Part shown: positions 36,147-44,532 of the stretch, in pieces
Layout of the letters: every line of letters starts with the position of its first letter
How positions within the stretch are numbered: the stretch's first letter is position 1
NCBI RefSeq assembly: GCF_004681185.1
Contig: NZ_SRIF01000001.1
Span: forward strand, 744,001 to 808,000
Direction of reading: 5' to 3'
DNA: 64,000 bases
Origin: Haloarcula amylovorans
Lineage (GTDB): Archaea; Halobacteriota; Halobacteria; Halobacteriales; Haloarculaceae
Position numbers and translations under genes: made by a program
Notes under the pieces: model-generated
What the model saw: the letters and a program-made list of their open reading frames with translations, nothing else
Told to the model about the DNA's origin: nothing
Databases searched by the model: none

Positions 36147-37193
36147 ATGGATACGGCCGAGCGAATCGACCTCGTAAGCAGACACACACAGGAGGTCGTC
36201 ACGGAAGAAGAGTTAGCGGAGTTGTTCGAGGCAGGCGACCCGACGGCGTACATCGGCTACGCGCCCACCGGCGAGATGCACATCGGCCACTTCACGACGA
36301 TGCGAAAGCTCGCAGACTTCCTGCGAGCCGGTGTCGAGGTGACGGTGCTCATCGCCGACCTTCACGCCCACCTAGACGACAACAAGAGTCCGTTCGACCT
36401 GCTTGACGCCCGATCCGCGTACTACGAGGCGGCCATCGAAGGGATGATCGACGCCGCCGGCGCGGATCCCGACGACGTAGCGTTCGTCCGCGGTACGGAC
36501 TTCCAACTCGACGAGGAGTACACCTTAGAGATGTACCGCATGGCCGCGGAGACGACCATCGCGCGCTCACAGCGCGCGGCCAGCGAAGTCGTCCGCGAAT
36601 CGGAGAGCCCCAACCTCGGCGGGCTCATCTACCCGCTGATGCAGACGCTGGACGTGAAGGCGCTCGACGCCGACATCGCCTACGGCGGGGTCGACCAGCG
36701 CGGCATCTACATGCTCTCCCGCGAGGTTCTCCCCGACCACGGCGGCGAGTCCCCGGTCTGTGTCTTCGCGCCGCTTCTCTCGGGTCTCTCGGGCGGGAAG
36801 ATGAGCGCCTCCGACGCCGCCTCGAAGGTAAACCTCACCGACAGCGACGAGGCGGTCGAGGAGAAGATCGGACAGGCGTACTGTCCGGCGGGGGAACTCG
36901 AAGACAACGGCGTGCTGGAGTACCTGAACCACCTCGTCTTCCCGGTTCTGGAAGCCGATGGAAAGTCGTTCGTCGTTTCCCGACCCGAGGAGTACGGCGG
37001 CGACCTCGTCTACGAGAGCTACGACGCCGTCGAGGAGGACTTCCTCAGCGGCGAACTCCACCCCGCCGACCTGAAACCCGCCGTGGCGAGCGCCGTCTCC
37101 GAAGTCATCGACCCGGTGCGGACGCGCCTGAACGAGCGACCCGAACTGTTGGCCGAGGCCTACCCCGAGACGTACGGCGACGGCGAGGCGTAA
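36147..37193 (+). CDS. tyrS: Tyrosine--tRNA ligase, archaeal type
   Basis: Class I synthetase charging tRNA-Tyr. The 348-aa product has the HIGH motif as HIGH in GEMHIGHFTTM (about residue 47), the tyrosine-pocket YGGVDQR segment and the KMSKS loop as KMSAS in SGGKMSASDAASKV. The length fits the archaeal/eukaryotic catalytic core without the bacterial S4 domain. It is monocistronic and follows the DUF4013 gene by about 60 bp. Confidence 0.96.
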   Translation: MDTAERIDLVSRHTQEVVTEEELAELFEAGDPTAYIGYAPTGEMHIGHFTTMRKLADFLRAGVEVTVLIADLHAHLDDNKSPFDLLDARSAYYEAAIEGMIDAAGADPDDVAFVRGTDFQLDEEYTLEMYRMAAETTIARSQRAASEVVRESESPNLGGLIYPLMQTLDVKALDADIAYGGVDQRGIYMLSREVLPDHGGESPVCVFAPLLSGLSGGKMSASDAASKVNLTDSDEAVEEKIGQAYCPAGELEDNGVLEYLNHLVFPVLEADGKSFVVSRPEEYGGDLVYESYDAVEEDFLSGELHPADLKPAVASAVSEVIDPVRTRLNERPELLAEAYPETYGDGEA

Positions 37194-37220
37194 CGACTCG
37201 CTCGCTCTTTTCCGAGTGCG

Positions 37221-38231
37221 CTACCGCCCGCCGAAACAGGACTGCGCGCCGTTGCCGGTCTGGATCGACTGGACGAGCCACGGCTGAAACTCGACGGAGC
37301 CGATGGCCGCGCTTCGCTCGTCGGCCATCGGTCCCTTGTCGGCGGCGCGGTTCGTCCCGACCTGTCGCGGTCCGTCGCGCATCCCCCAGTAGTTACAGGA
37401 CGCCGCGACCGTCGCGTCGTCCGCGTTCTCGATCCCGATTACAGTCAGAAGGTCGTTCGTCTCGACGGTGAGACCGCCTGCTCCTCGGTCAACCGCAATC
37501 GCCGCGCCGACGAGCTCGGTCGCTGTAATCCCCTCGAAGACGTTGCGCCGGACGACGACATCGCTCGTCTCGCCGCGGACGGCGATTCCCTGTGCGGCCG
37601 CGTTCGGGCCGTCCGCGGCGAGGTCGGTTATCTCGTTGCCGGCTATCGTGACCGAGCCAACGTTGCCGTCGAGGAGGACGCCGATCGTCTCGACGCCGGA
37701 GACCGGGCCGATAGCCGTCACGCGGTTGTTGCGAAGCGTGACGTCTACGAGTCCGCCGGCCACGTCGATTCCGCGCGCGCCGTTCGGGTTCGTGATTTCG
37801 AAGCCGTCCACCGTGACGCCGTCGGCGGTCACGTCGAGCACCGGGTCGGTCGCCGCGTCACCGCCGCTGAGGGTCACGGTGCTCTGTTCGGTCGGGGCGA
37901 GTGTCACACCGTCGACCGAGAGGGTGACTGTCCCCCTGTAGGTGCCCGGTGCGACACAGAGCGTATCACCGGTCTCGGCGGCGTCGACAGCGGCCTGAAT
38001 CGTCCCGTAGTCACCGCCGCCGCTCGCGTCGATCACCGCGTCACAACCTGACTGCGTTTCGCTGGTCGCTTCCGCCGTCTGTGCGCTGATCGGTTCCTCC
38101 GCCGGCCGGTCGAGCGCTGTCTCGTCGTCGGAAATCGCTGCCTCGCCCAGTGCACCGCCAACCGCTGTCAGTCCCCCCGCGGCAGCTCCGTACTTGAGGA
38201 CGGACCGCCGTGAGAGTTCTCTCTCGCCCAT
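37221..38231 (-). CDS. Tat-exported right-handed beta-helix protein
   Basis: A 336-aa secreted protein with a Tat signal (SRRSVLKYGAAAGG, residues 7-20). It resembles the pectate-lyase-like domain: CDAVIDASGGGDYGTIQAAVDAAETGDTLCVAPGTYRG, followed by beta-helix rungs (VTVDGFEITNPNGARGIDV; GSVTIAGNEITDLA). It shares the C-terminal CNYWGMRDGP motif with the protein at 27.9 kb, so they are paralogues. The role is probably extracellular, acting on or binding a polymer. Confidence 0.87.
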   Translation of the reverse strand: MGERELSRRSVLKYGAAAGGLTAVGGALGEAAISDDETALDRPAEEPISAQTAEATSETQSGCDAVIDASGGGDYGTIQAAVDAAETGDTLCVAPGTYRGTVTLSVDGVTLAPTEQSTVTLSGGDAATDPVLDVTADGVTVDGFEITNPNGARGIDVAGGLVDVTLRNNRVTAIGPVSGVETIGVLLDGNVGSVTIAGNEITDLAADGPNAAAQGIAVRGETSDVVVRRNVFEGITATELVGAAIAVDRGAGGLTVETNDLLTVIGIENADDATVAASCNYWGMRDGPRQVGTNRAADKGPMADERSAAIGSVEFQPWLVQSIQTGNGAQSCFGGR

Positions 38232-38501
38232 AGTCGTCCGGAACGTCGAGCCAAGCGTGGATTAGTATGGACCGGTTTCTCCGTATCGACCATCGAAGAC
38301 GGCGCATACCGTTCGTATCAGGCACTCTCTGAATCTACCTCGGCGGCTGGCTATCCGAAACCCGACCGCGGAAGGGAGTCTCTACGCCGGTTTTCTCGAC
38401 CTGGCGGGTCCGTGCCGCCTCATCACATCGGTCCGCGACGACCGTTCTGGTTCCGTCTCGCAGTCACAACCGGTAAGCCGTCGTTCGTCGTGTCTGTTCG
38501 T

Positions 38502-39158
38502 ATGGAAGACCGCTCCCGGGCTGGCGTCCGCCAGACCTACGAGCGCATCGGCGATCACTTCTCGAAGACGCGGGAGTACGCCTGGCCCGAGGTCGAGTCG
38601 TTCGTCGCCGACGCCGCAGCCGTCGACACTGCGCTCGATATCGGCTGTGGCAACGGCCGCCACGCCGAACTGCTAGCCAGTGTCGCCGACCGCGTGGTCG
38701 CTCTCGACGCGAGTCGCGCGCTACTGACCGAAGCCCGCGCCCGCGTCGGCCCCCGCGTCTCGCTCGTGCAGGGCGACGCGACGACCCTTCCGCTTCGGGA
38801 CGAGGCCGTCGACCTCGCCGTCTACGTCGCGACGCTGCATCACCTCCCGACGGCCGCCGACCGCCGGGCGAGCCTCGACGAACTCGCTCGCGTCCTCGCG
38901 CCCGACGGCCGCGCACTCGTCAGCGCGTGGAGCACCGCTCACGACCGCTTCGACGCCAGCGCGGACGCCGAGGAAGGGTTCGATACCACCGTCGATTGGA
39001 CGCTCCCCGGCGGCGAAACCGTCCCGAGATTTTACCACATCTACGCTCCAGCGGAGTTCGAACGCGATGTCGAAGCCAGCGATCTCGAACTGCACTCGCT
39101 GGAACTCTCCAGTGGCAACTGCTACGCGGTTGTCGGTCCCGAAGGGAAAGTGCCTTAA
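38502..39158 (+). CDS. Class I SAM-dependent methyltransferase
   Basis: A 218-aa methyltransferase with motif I ALDIGCGNGRHAELL, the acidic VVALDAS, VQGDATTLPLRDEAVDLAVYVATLHHL and LAPDGRALVSAW. The N-terminal RQTYERIGDHFSKTREYAWPEVESF and the overall size resemble Trm9/ALKBH8-like tRNA wobble-uridine methyltransferases, which is a possible but unproven role. The ATG at 38502 is preferred to an upstream start. A tRNA-Gly gene lies 180 bp downstream. Confidence 0.87.
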   Translation: MEDRSRAGVRQTYERIGDHFSKTREYAWPEVESFVADAAAVDTALDIGCGNGRHAELLASVADRVVALDASRALLTEARARVGPRVSLVQGDATTLPLRDEAVDLAVYVATLHHLPTAADRRASLDELARVLAPDGRALVSAWSTAHDRFDASADAEEGFDTTVDWTLPGGETVPRFYHIYAPAEFERDVEASDLELHSLELSSGNCYAVVGPEGKVP

Positions 39159-39218
39159 TCACCTTCCGTCTATGACCGAGTACGTTCGCTCGGTGTCTTC
39201 CGACACCCAAACCGAAAG

Positions 39219-39335
39219 GAGCGGCGGTGGTGAGCAAATCCGCAGGATTTGCGAACCTCGTCGCGTGCGAACAACGTGAGCATGCGGCGGTGATGAGCAG
39301 TTCCGTCGGAACTGCGAGTGACGCCGCGATTGACA
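39219..39335 (+). repeat. Two copies of a tRNA-Gly 5'-like segment before the tRNA gene
   Basis: GAGCGGCGGTGGT at 39219-39231 matches the start of the tRNA-Gly gene at 39337-39349. A variant GCGGCGGTGATGAGCA begins near 39284. Each is followed by a short palindrome, AATCCGCAGGATT and AGTTCCGTCGGAACT respectively. They look like repeated recombination or duplication products at the tRNA 5' side. Confidence 0.6.
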
Positions 39336-39338
39336 AGA

Positions 39339-39409
39339 GCGGCGGTGGTCTAGTGGTAGGACCTGAGCCTTCCAAGCTCATGGCCCGGGTTCAAATCCCG
39401 GTCGCCGCA
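39339..39409 (+). tRNA. tRNA-Gly (TCC anticodon)
   Basis: The 71-nt cloverleaf has acceptor GCGGCGG/TCGCCGC (one G-U pair), anticodon stem TGAGC/GCTCA enclosing CTTCCAA, so anticodon TCC, and a T-arm CCGGG-TTCAAAT-CCCGG. The discriminator is A at 39409 and CCA is not encoded. Partial copies of its 3' end follow downstream. Confidence 0.94.
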
Positions 39410-39899
39410 TTTTGCTGCGAGCAATTCGCGAGCAGTAAATACTGTACAGAGGGATATGAAGCCTATCAGTCGCGCGCAGCGAAGCGAGCATGTCTGATTT
39501 CGGTTCAAATCCCGGTCGCCGCATTCTGCGAGGAACAGACGTGACGAGCGAATGCGCAACCCGGCGGTTTGAATCACATGAGACGAACGAAGTGAGTCTC
39601 ACCATCGGGTTCAAATCTCGGCTGCTGCAGTCTGTCGTAACGACTCGTGAGCAGCGCCTCCAATCGAGATACTGTCAGATGTGTAGCTGGGAAATCTTTA
39701 TTACCCTCGCCCGGGAATATTTACGTAAAGATAGAATGCGGAATTAAATCGTTAGTTTCTTCTATCACTTTCACGTTCCGTCAGTAGCGGCGAGTACACG
39801 TCCGAGAGTCGAGACGTGATGCTTCGTTCGCACACGAGAAACGGAGAATGGTTCGCCAACCAGTCACTGCACTGCCGTGATAGCGATACTACCTGCCCA
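39410..39899 (+). repeat. Repeated partial copies of the tRNA-Gly 3' end
   Basis: The 24 bp at 39388-39411 (T-arm to just past the discriminator) recur exactly at 39502-39525, 114 bp downstream. A diverged third copy begins at 39608 (GGTTCAAATCTCGGCTGC), 106 bp further. No tRNA can be folded around either. The rest of this roughly 490-bp interval up to the Nudix-like gene holds no convincing gene; an AT-rich stretch near 39700-39760 is probably a promoter region. The layout suggests past integrations using this tRNA. Confidence 0.7.
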
Positions 39900-40433
39900 A
39901 TGACAGCATCCCCCACTGACGAACGGTCCGTACCTGATCATATCACCGACCCCGAATCGCTGCGCAACGACGTGCCATTTCACGAAGAGAGCGACGTCGT
40001 CGACGAGGAGGTCATCGACCAACTCGACGATCTAGACGACATGGCACCCGTTGGCGTGACGAACGACGACGGCGAGGCGCTCGTGATGCGAGTGACCGAC
40101 GACTGCCGTTGGAAGATTCCCAGTAGCGCCGTCGCGCCCGGCGAGGACTACGCCGAGGCCGCACGGCAATGGGTCGAGACGAACACCGGTCTCGACGTGG
40201 AACTCGACGGTGTGGCGGGCGTCTGGCGCTACGAAGTACAGAGCGCGGGCGGCGACCGGACAGCGACCCGAACGTTCGTCGTTTTCGGTGCGTCGCCCGC
40301 GAGCGGAGACGGCGGCGGCGAGCTGCCGACCGACGACGTTGACCCGGCGGCTGCGGCGGCGGAAGCCGGGTGGTTCAGGGAACTACCGGAGGGTGCCGAA
40401 GCGGTGCCGGGCACCGATTTGTTCTTCGAGTGA
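39900..40433 (+). CDS. Nudix-fold protein with degenerate Nudix box
   Basis: A 177-aa acidic protein. The fold is suggested by ALVMRVTDDCRWKIPSSAVAPGEDYAEAARQWVETNTGL, which lines up with the Nudix box GX5EX7REUXEEXGU, but the catalytic RE and EE positions are replaced (ARQWVETNTG). It is therefore probably a binding or structural relative rather than an active hydrolase. The ATG at 39900 is preferred over an in-frame upstream start. It faces a convergent small gene. Confidence 0.75.
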   Translation: MTASPTDERSVPDHITDPESLRNDVPFHEESDVVDEEVIDQLDDLDDMAPVGVTNDDGEALVMRVTDDCRWKIPSSAVAPGEDYAEAARQWVETNTGLDVELDGVAGVWRYEVQSAGGDRTATRTFVVFGASPASGDGGGELPTDDVDPAAAAAEAGWFRELPEGAEAVPGTDLFFE

Positions 40434-40457
40434 AAGAGAGGGGAGAACGGAGCCGAT

Positions 40458-40853
40458 CTAGGGTTCGACGGATTCCCAGACGTCCGAGGTTATCGTCGCA
40501 TCCGGATTGTCCGGGAGCGAGATCGTCAACGCTTCGCCGCTCTCGACGCTGACGAGATCGGCTTGGTTGGCGTCCGCGTGGTCCCGTGCGGGGTACGTGA
40601 ACGGGCGGTCCCGTTCCGGGAGGTCGGCGATGCGGGGACACTCTGCCGGGGTGGGCGCGTCGTCAGAGCGTGCAGTCGTCTGTGAGCGTCCTCGACGGCG
40701 ACGGTCGAACCACCTACGAACTCGACCGGAGAGGTGATCGACAACCGTCCGCGTCCGCGCCCATGCCCGGCCGACGAGCGAGGAGTCGTCACCCTCCTCG
40801 CTGGTGGTGCTGGGCGGGCCACCCCGCTGCTTGTCTATGGGTGTGAGACTCAT
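40458..40853 (-). CDS. Haloarchaeal hypothetical protein
   Basis: A 131-aa protein with a Ser/Arg-rich low-complexity N-terminus (to about residue 75) and a compact C-terminal part (CPRIADLPERDRPFTYPARDHADANQADLVSVESG) ending WESVEP. No named family is recognised. It is convergent with the Nudix-like gene, leaving about 20 bp between stops. Confidence 0.65.
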   Translation of the reverse strand: MSLTPIDKQRGGPPSTTSEEGDDSSLVGRAWARTRTVVDHLSGRVRRWFDRRRRGRSQTTARSDDAPTPAECPRIADLPERDRPFTYPARDHADANQADLVSVESGEALTISLPDNPDATITSDVWESVEP

Positions 40854-40910
40854 ACGCAGGGGTAAGTTTCGGGGCTACAAAACGGTTGTGTCGCTCACAG
40901 GTCTCACCGA

Positions 40911-41723
40911 CTAGAGTTCGATACGTTCGACGATCTGGTTGCCGTCCTCGCGGGTGTTGAGCGCGATGATGCGAACGTGGCTTTCGAGCCCGGAGTCGGT
41001 CAGTTTCGCCTTCAGAAGGTTGTCCACCTGATAGACGCCGGCGGCGTTGTTCATCTCGATCTCGACGAGAACCGGATAGTCGTCACCGGAGCTGAGCGTC
41101 ACCGTCTCGATGGCTTGACTGGAGACGGTGTTGATGCCGCGTCCGCCGCGTTCGTAGGGGATGCGCGAGCGCCCGCGTTCCATATCCAGTGCGTCAGCGA
41201 CCCTGACGACACCGGCTTCGAGCGTCAGCGGTTGCTCCTCCGTATGGTGACAGAGAATCGCGTGGAGGACTTCGCCTTTCACCCGAACCTGGTCGCCCAC
41301 GTCGTAGAACTCGGGGAGGATTTTATCGAGGAGGTCCGCGGCGAGCGGAATCGAGTAGTAGGGGTGGTCGTCGCGGTGAACGACGTGACCGATGTCGTGC
41401 AGCGTCGAGGCGAGTGCGACGATGACTGCTTCGTCAGCCTCATCGAGTCCCTGGTCGCTAGCTCCGTTGAACTCGACGCCGCCCGCTTTCAAGAGGTCGT
41501 ACAGACACAGCGCCCGGTTGCGGACGATGCTGATGTGTTTCGCCCCGTGGTCGTTGTAGCGCTTGCGCTTGACGGGGTTGACGTTCTGGGCTTCGAGATA
41601 CACTTGAACCTCCTCGTTGGCCGCGAGTGCGTCGAGGATGTCGTTAACTCGCTCGTCGGGGAAAGCGTGTTCGGCGTTGGGCTCGTAGATGCGGCCGCGG
41701 GTGTCTGCGTCTCGCTCGCTCAT
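40911..41723 (-). CDS. HD-domain phosphohydrolase
   Basis: A 270-aa cytosolic metal-dependent phosphohydrolase. The HD motif is in STLHDIGHVVHRDDHPYY, and CHHTEEQPLTLEAGVVRVADALDMERG gives the downstream His and Asp ligands. The N-terminus (VNPVKRKRYNDHGAKHISIVRN) is typical of a conserved archaeal HD family of unproven substrate. The ATG complementary to 41721-41723 is chosen over an upstream open frame. A peroxiredoxin gene lies 46 bp upstream in the same direction. Confidence 0.9.
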   Translation of the reverse strand: MSERDADTRGRIYEPNAEHAFPDERVNDILDALAANEEVQVYLEAQNVNPVKRKRYNDHGAKHISIVRNRALCLYDLLKAGGVEFNGASDQGLDEADEAVIVALASTLHDIGHVVHRDDHPYYSIPLAADLLDKILPEFYDVGDQVRVKGEVLHAILCHHTEEQPLTLEAGVVRVADALDMERGRSRIPYERGGRGINTVSSQAIETVTLSSGDDYPVLVEIEMNNAAGVYQVDNLLKAKLTDSGLESHVRIIALNTREDGNQIVERIEL

Positions 41724-41769
41724 AGCTATTGTACGTGGTGCCAGTGAGAAAAACCCACGCCTGGATTCG

Positions 41770-42243
41770 TCAGGCCTCTCGGACGGCTTCGAGCACCTCG
41801 TCGTAGTTGGGTTCGACACCGGGATCGTCGCTGACCCACTCGTAGGTGAGGACGCCATCCTCGTCGACGACGAACACCGACCGCTTGGCGAGGTTGTGGA
41901 CGCCCAACCCCGCGAAGTCCATCGAGATCTCGTACGCGTCGATAATCTCCCGGTCGTTGTCGCTTATCAGGTTGAAAGTGAGTCCGGCATCGTCGCGGAA
42001 GGCGTTCTGGGCGAACGGCGTGTCGATGCTGACGCCGTAGAGCGTCGCGCCGGCGTCGGCCAGTTCGTCCAGTTTGTCGTCGAAGGTCTCCATCTCGTCG
42101 CTGCAGACGCTGGTGAATGCGCCCGGGAAGAAAGCTAGAACGACCGGACCGTCGTCGACGGCCTCGGACAGCGAGATGTCGTCTACGTCGCCGTTTGCGA
42201 GCGGTGCGGTAAAGTCCGGAGCTTCGTCGCCGACAGAAACCAT
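41770..42243 (-). CDS. Peroxiredoxin (AhpC/TSA-Bcp type)
   Basis: A 157-aa thiol peroxidase that reduces hydroperoxides. The peroxidatic Cys sits in FFPGAFTSVCSDEMETF (about residue 47), in the place of the PxxxTxxC motif, with the catalytic Arg in LAKRSVFVVDEDG. No second conserved Cys is seen in the body, so it may be a 1-Cys enzyme. It may be transcribed with the HD gene downstream. Confidence 0.92.
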   Translation of the reverse strand: MVSVGDEAPDFTAPLANGDVDDISLSEAVDDGPVVLAFFPGAFTSVCSDEMETFDDKLDELADAGATLYGVSIDTPFAQNAFRDDAGLTFNLISDNDREIIDAYEISMDFAGLGVHNLAKRSVFVVDEDGVLTYEWVSDDPGVEPNYDEVLEAVREA

Positions 42244-42451
42244 ACCCGGCCTACCGGGCGACGATTCAAATCCCTTGTGTCCGACGGGATCTGGTCGTGC
42301 TAGAGACTCTATACCGCGATATATGCGGACGATGATAATTATCGCGGGAGCGTCTCTTTTGTCGTCCGCGAATCATGGTGGCGCGGTGGTCAAGTGGCCC
42401 GCGTCACAATCGGGAAGCCCGTTTAAGTGATCCGCGTCCGTTCGAGTGAGT

Positions 42452-42688
42452 ATGCCCGACACGATGGAAGTCCACGACGGGACCGAGGTGACCGTCGCCC
42501 ACGTTGACTCGCTGGCCAACGGCGGCGCGCGCTTCGACATCACCGCCGACGACGGCCGGAAGTGGCGCATCGACCTGACGCGCGACGGCGAGACGGAAGT
42601 CGTGACGACTTGGCGCGACGGAACGCTCGCCGACCTCGACATCCCCCCGTGGCTCGACGACGTGGCCGCCCGACTGAGACAGCAGTAA
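42452..42688 (+). CDS. Small haloarchaeal protein (78 aa)
   Basis: A 78-aa acidic protein beginning MPDTMEVHDGTEVTVAHVDS, with a beta-rich middle and the C-terminal IPPWLDDVAARLRQQ. A GTG two codons upstream is an alternative start. The function is unknown. It is the last chromosomal-looking gene before the provirus integrase and shares that gene's direction. Confidence 0.7.
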   Translation: MPDTMEVHDGTEVTVAHVDSLANGGARFDITADDGRKWRIDLTRDGETEVVTTWRDGTLADLDIPPWLDDVAARLRQQ

Positions 42689-42857
42689 GTTCTCTCGTTA
42701 CGAGGTGCGACAGTACGTGACACACCAGATTCGAACCAGCTCGTTTCTCAAACGGTGGAAAAAGCCTATAAGGCGGCTCGACGGAACGCTGTTGAGCAAA
42801 AAGGTTATTTTTCCCAACCCGGGTTTGATTATACCCCACAGTGTTCGAACGTTCACG

Positions 42858-44102
42858 ATGGGAGACCTCTCCGATTTCCAGGGGTACGAGGACGATCTCC
42901 GGCAGGAACTCGATAAGCTCGACGTCCACTGTGAGACCGATTACCCCCACATTCGACGCCTCATCAAGCGCCTCGACGGTACTGTCACTGACAGCACGCT
43001 CCAGCTCTATCTGAAGAACCTCCGGAAGACTGCCGAGCGCTGCGACGTCCCCTTGGTTGAGATGACCGAGTGGGACCTCGAAGACCACGCCTACGAACTC
43101 CGGCACGACTACGAGTTCTCCGACGGGACGATCCGCAACGTCGAGTTCATCGTCCGGAAGCTGCATCGCGAGCTCGACCTCGGCACCGACTGGGCCGACG
43201 ACTACGCGCTCACGTCGATGCCCGACACCAAGGTCAAGCCCGAGGATATGCTGCGCGGCGAGGACATCAACGCTCTCACCGACGCCGCGAACAACCTCCG
43301 GGACATCGCCCTCATCGAGTTCTTCGCGGACTCTGGCGCTCGCCTCTCGCTGGCCGGGTCGCTCCGGGTCCGTGACGTCAACCTCGAGGACGACGCACCG
43401 ACCTATCGACCTAACAGCAACGCACGCGCGTTGAAGGGCGCGGACATCACCGACTATCCCATCATCGACAGCAAGTCCGTTCTCCGGACCTATCTCCATC
43501 AGGTCCATCCCCGTCCGGACGATCCCGACGTCGCCTTCTTTCACAAGATCCCCGGCGGGGGCTACGAGCCTAGTGACGACGACGGCGCACTGACGCCCAA
43601 CGCGATCCGAACGCAGTTGCAGCGTGCGGCCGACGCGGCTGGCGTCGAGCGGCCGGTCAACCCCCACAACTTCCGACACTCCGCGGTGACGCGGATGGTC
43701 CGCGAGGGCTACACCCGCTCGCAAATCGAGCATCGCGTCCACTGGACCGTCGACACCGACATGTGGGAGACCTACCAGCATATCGCCGCCGACGAGCACA
43801 ACGAGGACATCTTCCGCGTCGCCGGTGTCGTTGAGGACGACGGTGACGGGCCCAGCCGAGAGCGCCGGCCGTGCGGGAACTGTCAGGAACCGCTCGCTCC
43901 CCATCACGAATACTGCCCGCGCTGCGGGGAAGCGGCCAGCGGGGCCACTCGGGAACGGAAGACGAAGGCCGTTGGGTCGCTCGCCAACGCGCTCGCCGAG
44001 CTGGATGACGCCGGCCGACGAGAGTTCGTCGCGGATCTGCTCCAGGAGGTCGACGCTGACCCGAGCGTGCTGGGTACTCATGAGTCACCCTCCAAGGACT
44101 GA
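42858..44102 (+). CDS. int: Tyrosine recombinase/integrase with C-terminal zinc ribbon
   Basis: A 414-aa site-specific recombinase. The N-terminal core-binding domain (1-115) precedes the catalytic domain, with Arg162 (SGARLS), the box His270-x-x-Arg273 (HNFR), His295 and the nucleophile Tyr306 (WETYQH). A C-terminal zinc ribbon follows (CGNC at 339-342, CPRC at 353-356), a haloarchaeal addition, and then a helical tail. The ATG at 42858 fits the family; the open frame upstream does not. A TATA-like GATTATACCCC lies about 25 bp upstream. Confidence 0.93.
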   Translation: MGDLSDFQGYEDDLRQELDKLDVHCETDYPHIRRLIKRLDGTVTDSTLQLYLKNLRKTAERCDVPLVEMTEWDLEDHAYELRHDYEFSDGTIRNVEFIVRKLHRELDLGTDWADDYALTSMPDTKVKPEDMLRGEDINALTDAANNLRDIALIEFFADSGARLSLAGSLRVRDVNLEDDAPTYRPNSNARALKGADITDYPIIDSKSVLRTYLHQVHPRPDDPDVAFFHKIPGGGYEPSDDDGALTPNAIRTQLQRAADAAGVERPVNPHNFRHSAVTRMVREGYTRSQIEHRVHWTVDTDMWETYQHIAADEHNEDIFRVAGVVEDDGDGPSRERRPCGNCQEPLAPHHEYCPRCGEAASGATRERKTKAVGSLANALAELDDAGRREFVADLLQEVDADPSVLGTHESPSKD

Positions 44103-44236
44103 AGGATAGCCTCGCAGACCCAGGCGTGTGACCCGTCGCTGTTGGCCTCGCGTTCGAGTTCCTCGCGGTGGGCTTCGGCCCACGACTGGTCGGTTTCGTC
44201 GGTGCTGTTCTCGGGTGGTTTGGTTTCGGCGCTCAT
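44078..44236 (-). CDS. Small provirus protein (52 aa), end of operon
   Basis: Reading the minus strand from the ATG complementary to 44234-44236 gives MSAETKPPENSTDETDQSWA and ends EAILQSLEGDS. Its start overlaps the stop of the preceding gene by ATGA, which supports real translation. The last 25 bp overlap the end of the integrase gene on the other strand. The product is acidic with no recognised motif. Confidence 0.65.
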   Translation of the reverse strand: MSAETKPPENSTDETDQSWAEAHREELEREANSDGSHAWVCEAILQSLEGDS

Positions 44237-44532
44237 GAATCGTACCTCGCTATATCGAAGGGTAGGGCGTGTTTGACGGCGTGATACTGTTTCGGCGTCA
44301 ACCGGTTGAGTTGGTAGACGCTGGTGATGGCACCGTGCTCTCGAAGGAGGAGTGTCTCACTTCCGTGGTGGAGTCGGACGTCGACGCTGCGGAACGGTCC
44401 GCCAGCGTCGATGCGCTGGGCGTGAGCCCAGGCGGTTTCCGGCGCCACCGAGTCCGGTGCGGTGCGCTCATCCCATCGGTCAGCCGCGTGGGCGGTGACG
44501 AACGGGGTGTCGGGAGTGAAGGCCGTCGCCAT
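44233..44532 (-). CDS. Provirus hypothetical protein (99 aa)
   Basis: A 99-aa protein, beginning TPFVTAHAADRWDERTAPDS and ending KQYHAVKHALPFDIARYDS. Its mix of aromatic, His and Arg residues looks like a compact beta-alpha fold, but no family is recognised. It overlaps neighbours at both ends (ATGA-type), so it is part of the leftward operon headed by the PadR-like gene. Confidence 0.7.
   Translation of the reverse strand: MATAFTPDTPFVTAHAADRWDERTAPDSVAPETAWAHAQRIDAGGPFRSVDVRLHHGSETLLLREHGAITSVYQLNRLTPKQYHAVKHALPFDIARYDS

Noticed and set aside
42370..42430. tRNA-like sequence GGTGGCGCGGTGGTCAAG
   Set aside because: It resembles a D-arm start, but no anticodon stem or T-arm follows.
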